From the NCBI RefSeq assembly GCF_019904175.1, contig NZ_CP061913.1:682001-746000 (forward strand): a stretch of 64,000 nt of DNA, read 5' to 3'. Below are positions 32,503-40,694 of the stretch, piece by piece. This stretch comes from Dactylosporangium vinaceum (GTDB lineage: Bacteria > Actinomycetota > Actinomycetes > Mycobacteriales > Micromonosporaceae). The first letter of the stretch is position 1, and each line of letters starts with the position of its first letter. The position numbers and the translations under genes were made by a program. The notes below the pieces were generated by a model, which did not search any database, was not told where the DNA came from, and worked only from the letters and a program-made list of their open reading frames with translations.

Positions 32503-33908
32503 CCGGACCCGTGACCGGACGAGGGCCCGGCGGGGCCACGCTTACCACCCCGATCGGGCCGACCGACCGGGGCGTGCTGTGGCGGGCCGAGCGGGACCGC
32601 CCGGGCGACCGCATCGTGCGCCTGGTCGATCCGCGGTTCTGCGACGACCGGTTCCGCGACACGCTGCGCCGGCTCCGCGAGCGCCCGCACCGCCAGGCCG
32701 TGCGGATCGTCGCCGAGGGCTGGTCCGAGGCCGGCTACGCCGTCGAATACGCGCTCGACGGCCCGATGCGGACGCTCGGCGAGCGGCTGGCCGACTGTCC
32801 ACGGTGGACCGACCGGCTGCGGCTGCTCGGACGCCTGTGCGACGCGCTCGCGCAGTGGCAGCGCGACCCGCAGCTGCACCCCGGCGTCGGCCGGCACAAC
32901 CTGGTGTTCGCGGCCGACGCCGCCACGGTCTACTTCCTGCCCTGCCCGGCCTTCACCCTCGCCGCCCCCGACGACCTGTTCGGCCTCGACGCGCAGACAC
33001 TTGCCGCGGTCGCGCCGGAGACCGTGCGGGGCGTGCCGCTGCACCGGCCCGCGCAGGACCGCTACGCCCTCGGCACGCTCGCCGCCCAGGCGATCGGGTG
33101 CCGCCCGTCGCGTCTGGCGGTCGACGACGCCGAGCGGATCGAGGCCCAGGCCCGCGGCGCGCTGCTCGGCACCGCCGAGGACATCGAGCCGTTCCTGCTG
33201 GGCACGCCGCCGCTGGTCCGGCTCATCGACACCATCGGGCGTTACCGGCATCCGGTGCCGGAGGCGCGGCCGGTCGGCGTCGGGCCGCTACGCACCGCGA
33301 TCGACGGGGCCGCCGACCCGCTCGCGTTGGCCCGGGAGCTGATGGCGGCCGCACCGGACCGGGCCCTGGAGGTGCTGACCTGGGCCGGTGACGACTCGCT
33401 GGAGGCGCTGCGCCTCGCCGCCGGCATCTGCGGGCAGCGCGGCGACCACGAGGGTGCCCTGGAGCGGCTCGACCGGGCCGTGCGGCTGCGGCCCGACCGG
33501 CTCGACCTGCGTCGCGAGCGCATCGCCGCCCTGGAGCACCGCTGCCCGTCGCCGCGGTGCGCCGACCTGATCGCCGACCTCGAGTACGTCGACCAGCGCG
33601 ACCCGCAGCCGGACTTCGGCCGGATCCGCCGCATCGCCGCGGAGTGGCGCCATCTCGACGACCGGCACGCCGAGGCCGAGGCCCTGTACCGGGCCATCGA
33701 GCGCGACGGCACCGACTTCGAGCTGATGTACCGCTACGGCGAATGCCTGTGCTTGATCGGCACGAGGGCCGACGTCGAGGACCTGGTGCGGCTGGCCCGG
33801 CTCCGCATCGCCGGCGTCGGTCGGGCGGGCCGGCTCAGCGAGGAAGGGAGGCTGCAGTGGCACGGCCGATTCGACGCGCTGCTCGACTGCTCACCGCCGC
33901 AGGGGTGA
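32499..33908 (+). CDS. Pseudokinase-like and TPR protein
   Basis: The 469-residue protein begins with a kinase-fold-like region: GVLWRAERD and IVRLVDPRF as N-lobe strands, then LHPGVGRHNLVF at the catalytic loop (HRD replaced by HPG, Asn kept) and LPCPAF at the DFG position. Phosphotransfer therefore seems unlikely. From about residue 290, Ala/Leu-rich helical pairs form TPR units (ALERLDRAVRLRPDRLDLRRERIAAL is spread over one such unit). It is coupled by ATGA to the Hsp70 frame, and its end overlaps the next gene by 52 bases. Confidence 0.7.
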   Translation: MTGPVTGRGPGGATLTTPIGPTDRGVLWRAERDRPGDRIVRLVDPRFCDDRFRDTLRRLRERPHRQAVRIVAEGWSEAGYAVEYALDGPMRTLGERLADCPRWTDRLRLLGRLCDALAQWQRDPQLHPGVGRHNLVFAADAATVYFLPCPAFTLAAPDDLFGLDAQTLAAVAPETVRGVPLHRPAQDRYALGTLAAQAIGCRPSRLAVDDAERIEAQARGALLGTAEDIEPFLLGTPPLVRLIDTIGRYRHPVPEARPVGVGPLRTAIDGAADPLALARELMAAAPDRALEVLTWAGDDSLEALRLAAGICGQRGDHEGALERLDRAVRLRPDRLDLRRERIAALEHRCPSPRCADLIADLEYVDQRDPQPDFGRIRRIAAEWRHLDDRHAEAEALYRAIERDGTDFELMYRYGECLCLIGTRADVEDLVRLARLRIAGVGRAGRLSEEGRLQWHGRFDALLDCSPPQG

Positions 33909-35704
33909 CGGCGATCCTGCTCGCGACCCCGGTGCCGGCCCGGGCCGCTCCCATGCCGTCGGCACCGGTCGGCGGCACCATCCAGGTGCCCCTGCCGGCC
34001 GGCACCGCGCTGCCGCCGGGCACCTACGAGGTCGTCATCAGCGGCAACGGCGCGAAGGTGGCCACCACGGTGACCGTCACGCCGGCGCCGGCCGGGGACG
34101 GCGGTGTGCCGGGCGGGCTCCTGTTCGCGGTCGGGCTTGTCGTGCTCGTCATGGCCGCGGTCGTGGTGCTGCTGCGGTTCCGGCGGCCACCCGGTGACCC
34201 GGCTCCGGCCCCGGCGGCGCCGGTCGCCGCGGGGCCGACGGTCCTCGACGCGTACCACGCGGCGGTCCGGTTGGTCGACGCCGGGCGCTACCACGAGGCG
34301 CTGCCGCGGCTGACCCGCATCGAGGCCGGGCTGCCGGAGGGGCTCCGCACCGAGGCCGGGTTCTTCATCGCGTTCTCGCTCTACCAGACCCTGTACCTCG
34401 ACGAGGCCGAGCATCGCCTGGCCGCGCTGCATCGCGAGGACCCGGACGATGCCGACGTCGCCGAGCTGCTGGCCCGGCTGCGGGTGCAGCGCCGCGACTT
34501 CGACGGCGCCGAGCCGGTGCTCGAGGGCCTGGCCCGGCAGCGTCGGCTGACGAGCGGCGGGCGGAAGTTGTACAGCATCGTGGAGTACCAGCGCGCCCTC
34601 AACGCCCTTCGTGAGGGCAACATCGACGCCGCCGCCACCCTGTTCGAGCGGGTCGAGCGGCTGGGGGATCTGCGCGACCGGGTCCCGGCCGACCTGCGCA
34701 ACCGCCACGTGCTGCTCGGAGCCCGGGCCCTGGTGGAGAAGGACGTCACCACCGCCCGGTCGCACTTCGAGCGGCTCGAGGACGTCGCCGGGACGCTGCC
34801 GGCCGAGCGCCGCGGCGATCTGCTCGCGGCGGCCAAGCTCGGCCGGGGCCTGGCCGCGTGGATCGACGGTGCACTGCCCGACGTCGAGCGGCTCCTGGCC
34901 GAGGCGATCCGGACGATCGATCCGGCCGCGCCGCTGGAGGCGGACTGGCCGCCGGACATCCGGGCCGACACGCTCGCCGAGGACATCGCCGCACTCGACG
35001 CGGGCCCGGACGGGAGGGCCGACGCCGCAGTCGACACCCGGCGCGTCCTGCGCGACATGCACTTCGTCCGCGGCCTCGCGGCGCTGCGGGCCGGCGCCGG
35101 AGACGCCCGCCGGGCGGCCCTCGTCCGGTTCGCCTGCGCGCGGCGGCTCGACCACACCTTCGCCGACGTGTACCTCGTGGTCGGCCTCCTGTCGTTCCGG
35201 CTGGGCGACGAGCAGGTCCGGCGGCACGGGCTGGCCGCACTGCGCGAAGCGCGCAAGCGCGGGGCCCGCGACCCGAAGCTGATCCGGATCCTCAACCGGT
35301 ACGACACCCGCCCGGACGCCGGACCGCTGGCCCAGATGGAGATCATCGAGTCCTACGCCGACGACCCGGGCGTGCCCGCGGCGGTCCGCGAGGAGCTGCT
35401 GCGCCGGCTGGCCCAGCTCGGCCGGCGCCGGGACAGCGACCAGCGGCCCGACCTGGCCGCCGCGGCGCGCAGCGAGCCGACGGTCGCCGAAGTCGCCCAG
35501 CGGGCCGAGCTGCTCCTGGCCCGGGTCCGTCAGTTGGAGGGGGCCGGTGTCTCCGTCGCGGCGGCCCAGCGCGCGGCCGACGAGCTGGCCGGCGCCAGCG
35601 CGCTGCTGGCCGCCCAGGCTCGCGCGGTCGAACGCAGCGAGGCCGCCGTCCTCACGCTCATCGGCAACGCCATGCTCGACGACACCAGGGGGTGGACTTC
35701 ATGA
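33857..35704 (+). CDS. Single-pass membrane protein with a cytoplasmic TPR region
   Basis: I choose GTG 33857 because GGAAGGGAGG lies just upstream; it gives a proper signal sequence (basic start, hydrophobic core, ARA-AP cleavage site near residue 31). About 50 exported residues with a beta-rich motif (IQVPLPAGTALPPGTYEVV) follow, then a membrane helix at about residues 83-108. A 500-residue helical TPR-type region is predicted in the cytoplasm. It could tether the chaperone/TIR proteins to the membrane (inference). It overlaps both neighbours, the next by ATGA. Confidence 0.72.
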   Translation: MARPIRRAARLLTAAGVTAILLATPVPARAAPMPSAPVGGTIQVPLPAGTALPPGTYEVVISGNGAKVATTVTVTPAPAGDGGVPGGLLFAVGLVVLVMAAVVVLLRFRRPPGDPAPAPAAPVAAGPTVLDAYHAAVRLVDAGRYHEALPRLTRIEAGLPEGLRTEAGFFIAFSLYQTLYLDEAEHRLAALHREDPDDADVAELLARLRVQRRDFDGAEPVLEGLARQRRLTSGGRKLYSIVEYQRALNALREGNIDAAATLFERVERLGDLRDRVPADLRNRHVLLGARALVEKDVTTARSHFERLEDVAGTLPAERRGDLLAAAKLGRGLAAWIDGALPDVERLLAEAIRTIDPAAPLEADWPPDIRADTLAEDIAALDAGPDGRADAAVDTRRVLRDMHFVRGLAALRAGAGDARRAALVRFACARRLDHTFADVYLVVGLLSFRLGDEQVRRHGLAALREARKRGARDPKLIRILNRYDTRPDAGPLAQMEIIESYADDPGVPAAVREELLRRLAQLGRRRDSDQRPDLAAAARSEPTVAEVAQRAELLLARVRQLEGAGVSVAAAQRAADELAGASALLAAQARAVERSEAAVLTLIGNAMLDDTRGWTS

Positions 35705-35904
35705 CCCGACCCGCAAGGCTGACACCCGCGGCCTGCCTGGCCCGGCTGCCCGAGCCGGTGCTCGAGATCGACGAGGACGACAACCCGCTCGACGACCTCC
35801 GCGCGGTCGAGCTGCGCCGTTCGGTGCTCGCCATCGCCGGGCTCGACCACGTGAGCGAGATGCGCCTGGTCGACGAGTTCGCCGCGCGGGAGCGGGCGAC
35901 ATGA
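35701..35904 (+). CDS. 67-residue acidic protein within the TIR-Hsp70 operon
   Basis: ATG 35701 overlaps the preceding stop (ATGA), and TGA 35902-35904 overlaps the next ATG in the same way, which strongly supports translation. The product is acidic (DEDDNPLDDL) with two short predicted helices. I recognise no family. It might be a small adaptor of the large TPR partner proteins; this is inference from position only. Confidence 0.65.
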   Translation: MTRPARLTPAACLARLPEPVLEIDEDDNPLDDLRAVELRRSVLAIAGLDHVSEMRLVDEFAARERAT

Positions 35905-37001
35905 CGGGCATCGCAACGGCGCGCGACGATGAGGACGACGACGACCGGTATCGGGGCATCGCGTTCGAGCTGAGGCGCACGGGGGAGGCGGGGCCCGAGA
36001 CGGTGCCGCCGGCCGAGAGTGAGATCGACAGACGGCTGCGCCGGGCCCGGCAGCGGCTCGACGACCGGGATCACCAGGCGGCGCTGGCCCTCGTCATCGA
36101 GGCGCTGCGGCTGGACCGCCGCCATCCCGGTGCCCACCTGTTGCAGGCCGAGTGCCTGCTGGCCGGGGACGAGCCGGCCCGGGCCCTGGAAGCCGCGCAG
36201 ACGGCCCGGGGGCACGACGGCGACGCGGCGCTGACCGAGCGCATCGACGCCGTCGTCGCGCGGTGCCGGGCGGCGATCGCGGCCGATGCCCTCGAGGCGG
36301 CCCGGGCCTGCCTGCGGCGCGGGGACCACCGGCGGGCCCTGGACCACCTGAGCCGCGTGCCGGACGCGTCGGCCGACGTCCTCACCTACGCGCGCGGCGA
36401 CCGGGCGCTGGACCCGGCGCGGCTGGAGGCGGTCCTGCGCTGGCTCACCCAGGAGGAGCTGGCCGCTGCCCGCCAGGCGCTGGCCGACCAGCAGTACGAC
36501 CGGGCGCGCCGGGAGTGCGGGGCGGCCGCGAAGATCGATCCGCGGGGCCGCCAGTGCGCACTGCTGGGGGCGACGGCGCTGCTGGGCCTCTACTACACCG
36601 CCGTCGCGCAGGATCAGCCGCCCGCCCTGGAGACGCTGCAGCGGACCCTGCGGCAGGCGGCCGAGCTCGCCCGGAAGGCCGCCGACGACGAGACGCTGCG
36701 CCACGAACTCGCCCCCGTGCAGCGTGACATCCAGGCGCGGCTGCGCACTGTTGCGGAGGCGCTGGTCCAGCGGGCCGCCTGGCGGGAGATCAAGGCGCTC
36801 GCCGACCGCTACCGCGGGGTCATGGACGCCTACGACCGCATGGTGACCTCCGTGCAGGCCGGCAACATCCGCGCCTCCCTGGCCCCGATCGCCATCGAGG
36901 TCGGCCGGCTGCGCGAGGTGCACCCGCCGGCCTCGCCCGAGGGCGAGACGCTGCGCAAGCTCGCCGAGGCCATCGCCCGTGTCATGCACAACCTCCGCTG
37001 A
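35901..37001 (+). CDS. TPR-type helical repeat protein, last gene of the operon
   Basis: The 366-residue protein has a charged, Asp-rich N-terminus (DDEDDDDRY), then helical pairs with TPR spacing (HQAALALVIEALRLDRRHPGAH and similar units near residues 50-110 and 175-215) and a long helical C-terminus. Signal peptide and membrane helices are absent. It is the last plus-strand gene of the overlapping set and meets the convergent subtilisin-like gene with no spacing (stops at 37001 and 37002). Confidence 0.7.
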   Translation: MTGIATARDDEDDDDRYRGIAFELRRTGEAGPETVPPAESEIDRRLRRARQRLDDRDHQAALALVIEALRLDRRHPGAHLLQAECLLAGDEPARALEAAQTARGHDGDAALTERIDAVVARCRAAIAADALEAARACLRRGDHRRALDHLSRVPDASADVLTYARGDRALDPARLEAVLRWLTQEELAAARQALADQQYDRARRECGAAAKIDPRGRQCALLGATALLGLYYTAVAQDQPPALETLQRTLRQAAELARKAADDETLRHELAPVQRDIQARLRTVAEALVQRAAWREIKALADRYRGVMDAYDRMVTSVQAGNIRASLAPIAIEVGRLREVHPPASPEGETLRKLAEAIARVMHNLR

Positions 37002-38093
37002 TCAAATGGGCCGGACCGGGCCGTGGCCGTCGGCGATCATGGCGGCCAGGGCGGCGCGGGGTGGCAGGGAGCCGGGGAGGGTGCGGGCGGCGATGGCGCC
37101 GGTGGCGGTGGCGGCGGCGAAGGAGGTGCCGCTCCACTTCGCGGCGCCGGTGAAGGGGGTCGTCTCGCCGTTGATGTCCACGGCCGTGTCGAAGTAGGCG
37201 CCGACGACGTCGACGCCGGGTGCGGCGTACCTGATCCACGGCAGGCTCGGGGACCAGGCCGGGACGGCGCCGGCGCGGTCCACGGCGCCGATCGCCACGA
37301 CCGGTGGGATCGCAGCCGGCCACGCCGCCGAGTGCCGGTCGTGGCCCCTGGTCAGCACCTCGAGCTCGCCGTGGTTGCCGGCCGCGGCGACGACGAGCAC
37401 GTGCGGGCCGAGCCGCTCGATCGCGCGGGCGATGACGAGCGGCGGGCCGCCGGACGCGGTGAAGCAGCCCAGCGAGAGGTTGAGGATGTCCAGCTCGTGC
37501 TCGGCGGCGAGGGCGACGATCGCCCGGGCGGTGTCCCACGAGCTGGCCTTGCCGTCCTGCGGGTTCAGCACCGGGTGCTCGACGATGTGGGCCGCCGGCG
37601 CCTCGGCCGCGATGAGGCTGCGCACGAACCCGGCGTGGCCGGCCCGGTAGGGGATCGGGACCACGCCCGCCGCCGGCCTGGTGTCCACGATGCCGATGCG
37701 CACGCCCTGCCCCACGTGCGGGCCGGCCGGTGTGGGCAGGTCGGCGACGTCGGCCGGCTCCGGCGGTCCGCCGTCCATCGGCTTGTGGCTCTCGCCGATC
37801 ACGCCGTACATGTCGCGGTTGCGCCCCATAGTCGGGGTCCAGCCGTCGCGCTCGCGGGCACAGCGCTGCTGCAGCAGGGCCAGCACCTCGCCGACGTCGA
37901 GCGGGACGCTGCCGTCGGTGAGGCCGGCGAGCCGGACGAGGCCGAGGCGCTCGTCGCGGTCACTATCGGCAATCGGGTTGTAGCCGATGCCCAGGGGCCT
38001 CAGCATTTCCTCGACGACCTCGAGGTGCAGCAGGTCGACCACGAGCTCGTCCGGGTTGTCAGCCATCTGCAAAGCCATAGCCGACAGAGTCAC
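37002..38093 (-). CDS. Subtilisin-like (S8) serine protease, apparently cytoplasmic
   Basis: The catalytic residues are present: Asp137 in IGIVDTRP, His153 in RAGHAGF, oxyanion Asn240 in AAAGNHG and Ser324 in SGTSFAAA (numbered from GTG 38093). Asp and His are unusually close, and the His motif is GHAG rather than GHGT. No signal peptide is visible. The 135-residue N-terminal region could be a prodomain or partner-binding domain. The start is uncertain (GTG 38093, ATG 38078 or 38066; none has a good ribosome site). Only 11 bases separate it from the divergent CHAT gene, so the pair probably works together. Confidence 0.85.
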   Translation of the reverse strand: MTLSAMALQMADNPDELVVDLLHLEVVEEMLRPLGIGYNPIADSDRDERLGLVRLAGLTDGSVPLDVGEVLALLQQRCARERDGWTPTMGRNRDMYGVIGESHKPMDGGPPEPADVADLPTPAGPHVGQGVRIGIVDTRPAAGVVPIPYRAGHAGFVRSLIAAEAPAAHIVEHPVLNPQDGKASSWDTARAIVALAAEHELDILNLSLGCFTASGGPPLVIARAIERLGPHVLVVAAAGNHGELEVLTRGHDRHSAAWPAAIPPVVAIGAVDRAGAVPAWSPSLPWIRYAAPGVDVVGAYFDTAVDINGETTPFTGAAKWSGTSFAAATATGAIAARTLPGSLPPRAALAAMIADGHGPVRPI

Positions 38094-38104
38094 AGAGGGA
38101 GCCG

Positions 38105-40645
38105 GTGATACAACCGCATCACCTGTTGGTGGACGCCGCCGCCGCGCTGGCCGCCGTCGACCGCGACCCCGGCAGCGGATTGCCGCTGGCCGAGCGGGCC
38201 GCGCGGCGGGCGGTGCGGGCCGGGCACGCGGCCGCGGCGTCGACGGCCGAGCGGGCCTGGGGGCACGCGCTGCTGCACCGGGGCGACCTGGCCGGGGCGG
38301 TACGGCACCTGGGCCGGGCCGTCGCCTGGGGCACCCGGGCCGGCTCGCCGGAGCTGACCGCCGAGGCGCGGCACAAGCTCGCGTTCGCCGTGCTCCAGCG
38401 CGGGCGGCCGCAGGCGGCGCTGCGCGAGGTGGACGCGGCCCTGCCCGACCTGACCGGCGTGGCGGCGGCGCGGGCCCGGGCCCAGCGCGGCATCGTGCTG
38501 CACAACCTCGGGCGGCTGGACGAGGCCCTGGGCGAGTACGACACGGCGCTGCGGGTGCTGCGGCGGGAGGACGACCGGCTGGGCGTGCAGCGGATGCTCA
38601 TCAACCGCGCGCTGGTGCACGCCGACCGGCACGCGTTCGCCGCGGCCGCGCGCGACCTGGCCGAGGCCGAGCAGCTGGCCCGGGAGCTGGGGCGGCCGCT
38701 GACGATCGGACTCATCGCCAACAACCTGGGGCTGATGGAGACGCTGCGCGGGGACGTGCCCGCGGCGCTGCGCCACCTCGACCGGGCCGAGCGGATCATC
38801 GGCGCGCACGGTGCCCAGCTCGGCACCCTGCACCAGGACCGGGCCGAGCTGCTGCTGTCGGCCGGCCTGACCGCCGAGGCGCGGCTGGCCGCCGAGCGGG
38901 CCGTCTCGACATACCGCCGCGAGCACCGCCACCTGAAGGTGCCCGAGGTGCAGCTCCTGCTCGCGCAGGCCGAGCTGCTGGCCGGTGACCCGGGCGCGTC
39001 CGGGCGCCACGCGGCCGCCGCGCGGCGGGGCTTCCGGGCCCAGGACCGGGCCGCGCACGCCGAGCTGGCCCGCCTGCGCCTCCTGCAGGCCCGGGTGGCC
39101 GGCGGAGCCCGGCCCCGGGTGCCGGCCGCGGTCCTCGACGCCATGCTGGCCACCCTCGCCACCGCCGGCTGGCCGGGCGCGGCCACCGACGCCGCACTTG
39201 TCGCGGCCGGGCTGGTGGCCGACGGGCGGCCCTACCTCGCGCGGGCCGCGGCGGCCGCCCGGAGCCGGGGGCCGGCGCTGGTGCGGGCCCGCGGCTGGTA
39301 TGCCCGGGCGCTGCAGTGCCGGGCCGCCGGCGACGGGCCGGGCACGCTCGCCGCGACCCGGGCCGGGCTGCGCATCCTCGACGAGCACGGCTGGGCCATG
39401 GGCGCCACCGACCTGCGGGTGCACGCCGCCGCGCACCGCGCCGACCTGGCCGCGCTCGGGCTGGAGACGGCGCTGGCGACCGGGCGGGCGGCGGCGCAGC
39501 TGGAGTTCTCCGAGCGGGCCCGGGCCAGCCGGCTGCCCGCCACCCCGGTGCGACCGCCTGACGATCCGGTGCTGACCGAGCTGCTGGCCCGGCTGCGCGC
39601 GGTCACCCGGGAGCTGGCCGAGCGGCCCGGCGCGCGGCTGCTGGCCCGGCAGGCCGCCCTGGAGCGGCGGATCCGCGACCGCAGCCGGCACGTCACCGGA
39701 GGCTCAGCCGGGGCCGCCGACCGGCCCGCGTCCGCGCGTGCGCTCGGGAGCGCTCTGGGGGAGTGGGGGCTTGTCGAGTACACCCGCAGCAATGTCATCA
39801 CGATCGTCGACGGGCGCATCCGGGTCCGCCCGCTCGGCGAGATCGGGGACCTGGTCGACCGGATCACCTTCGCCGCCACCCGGCTCGACCACCCGGCGAC
39901 GGCCGCACTGCTGAAGGACGCGGCCGCGCGGCTCGACGCCCGGCTGCTCGGCCCGCTGCCGGAGGTGCGGGGGCGGCCGCTCGTCGTGGTGCCGACCGGG
40001 CCGCTGCACAGCCTGCCGTGGTCGCTGCTGCCGTCCTGCGCGGGCCGTCCGGTGACGGTGGCTCCGTCGGCGACGCTCTGGCTGCACGCCCACGCCCGGG
40101 CGGCCGGTGGTGGGCCGGTGGTCGCGGTGGCCGGGCCCCGGCTGACGGCGGCCGCACCGGAGGCGGAGGCGGTCGCGGCACTGCACGGGGGTACCGCCCT
40201 GACCGGCGCCGCGGCGACCGTGGAGGCGACGCTCGCGGCCCTCGGCACCGCCGGGCTCGTGCACCTGGCCGCCCACGGCCGCCTGTCCGCCGACAACCCG
40301 CTCTTCTGCGACATCGCCCTCGCCGACGGGCCGCTCGTCGTGTACGACGTCGAGCGCCTCCCGCGGGTCCCGCACACGCTTGTCCTGGCCGCGTGTGCGA
40401 GCGGGCGCCCGGTCGTGCGCACCGGCGACGAGCTGATGGGCCTCGGCGTGGCGTTCCTGGCCCGCGGCGCGGCCCAGCTCATCGCGCCCGTGCTGCCGGT
40501 GCCGGACCTGAGCACCCGGCCGCTGATGATCGCCTTCCACCGGGGCCTGGCCGCCGGGCGCGCCCCGGCCGCGGCGCTCGCCGACGCCGCGCTGCGCCAC
40601 CCCGAGGCCGCGGGCTTCGTCTGCATCGGCGCCGGTTTTCGTTAA
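38105..40645 (+). CDS. TPR-CHAT caspase-like protease
   Basis: Residues about 1-480 are TPR-type repeats (RGIVLHNLGRLDEALGEYDTA and similar). Residues about 560-846 form a CHAT domain, a caspase/separase-clan peptidase, with the catalytic His724 in HLAAHGRLS and Cys764 in LAACASG. GTG 38105 has GAGGGAG upstream. In type III-E CRISPR and other bacterial defence systems, TPR-CHAT proteins cleave a partner after sensing; the target here is unknown. Divergent from the subtilisin-like gene and next to the TIR-Hsp70 operon. Confidence 0.88.
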   Translation: MIQPHHLLVDAAAALAAVDRDPGSGLPLAERAARRAVRAGHAAAASTAERAWGHALLHRGDLAGAVRHLGRAVAWGTRAGSPELTAEARHKLAFAVLQRGRPQAALREVDAALPDLTGVAAARARAQRGIVLHNLGRLDEALGEYDTALRVLRREDDRLGVQRMLINRALVHADRHAFAAAARDLAEAEQLARELGRPLTIGLIANNLGLMETLRGDVPAALRHLDRAERIIGAHGAQLGTLHQDRAELLLSAGLTAEARLAAERAVSTYRREHRHLKVPEVQLLLAQAELLAGDPGASGRHAAAARRGFRAQDRAAHAELARLRLLQARVAGGARPRVPAAVLDAMLATLATAGWPGAATDAALVAAGLVADGRPYLARAAAAARSRGPALVRARGWYARALQCRAAGDGPGTLAATRAGLRILDEHGWAMGATDLRVHAAAHRADLAALGLETALATGRAAAQLEFSERARASRLPATPVRPPDDPVLTELLARLRAVTRELAERPGARLLARQAALERRIRDRSRHVTGGSAGAADRPASARALGSALGEWGLVEYTRSNVITIVDGRIRVRPLGEIGDLVDRITFAATRLDHPATAALLKDAAARLDARLLGPLPEVRGRPLVVVPTGPLHSLPWSLLPSCAGRPVTVAPSATLWLHAHARAAGGGPVVAVAGPRLTAAAPEAEAVAALHGGTALTGAAATVEATLAALGTAGLVHLAAHGRLSADNPLFCDIALADGPLVVYDVERLPRVPHTLVLAACASGRPVVRTGDELMGLGVAFLARGAAQLIAPVLPVPDLSTRPLMIAFHRGLAAGRAPAAALADAALRHPEAAGFVCIGAGFR

Positions 40646-40694
40646 GTTCGCGCCGCTTCGGCCGATCGGGGCAGGGTGGAGCCGGGACGGCGGG

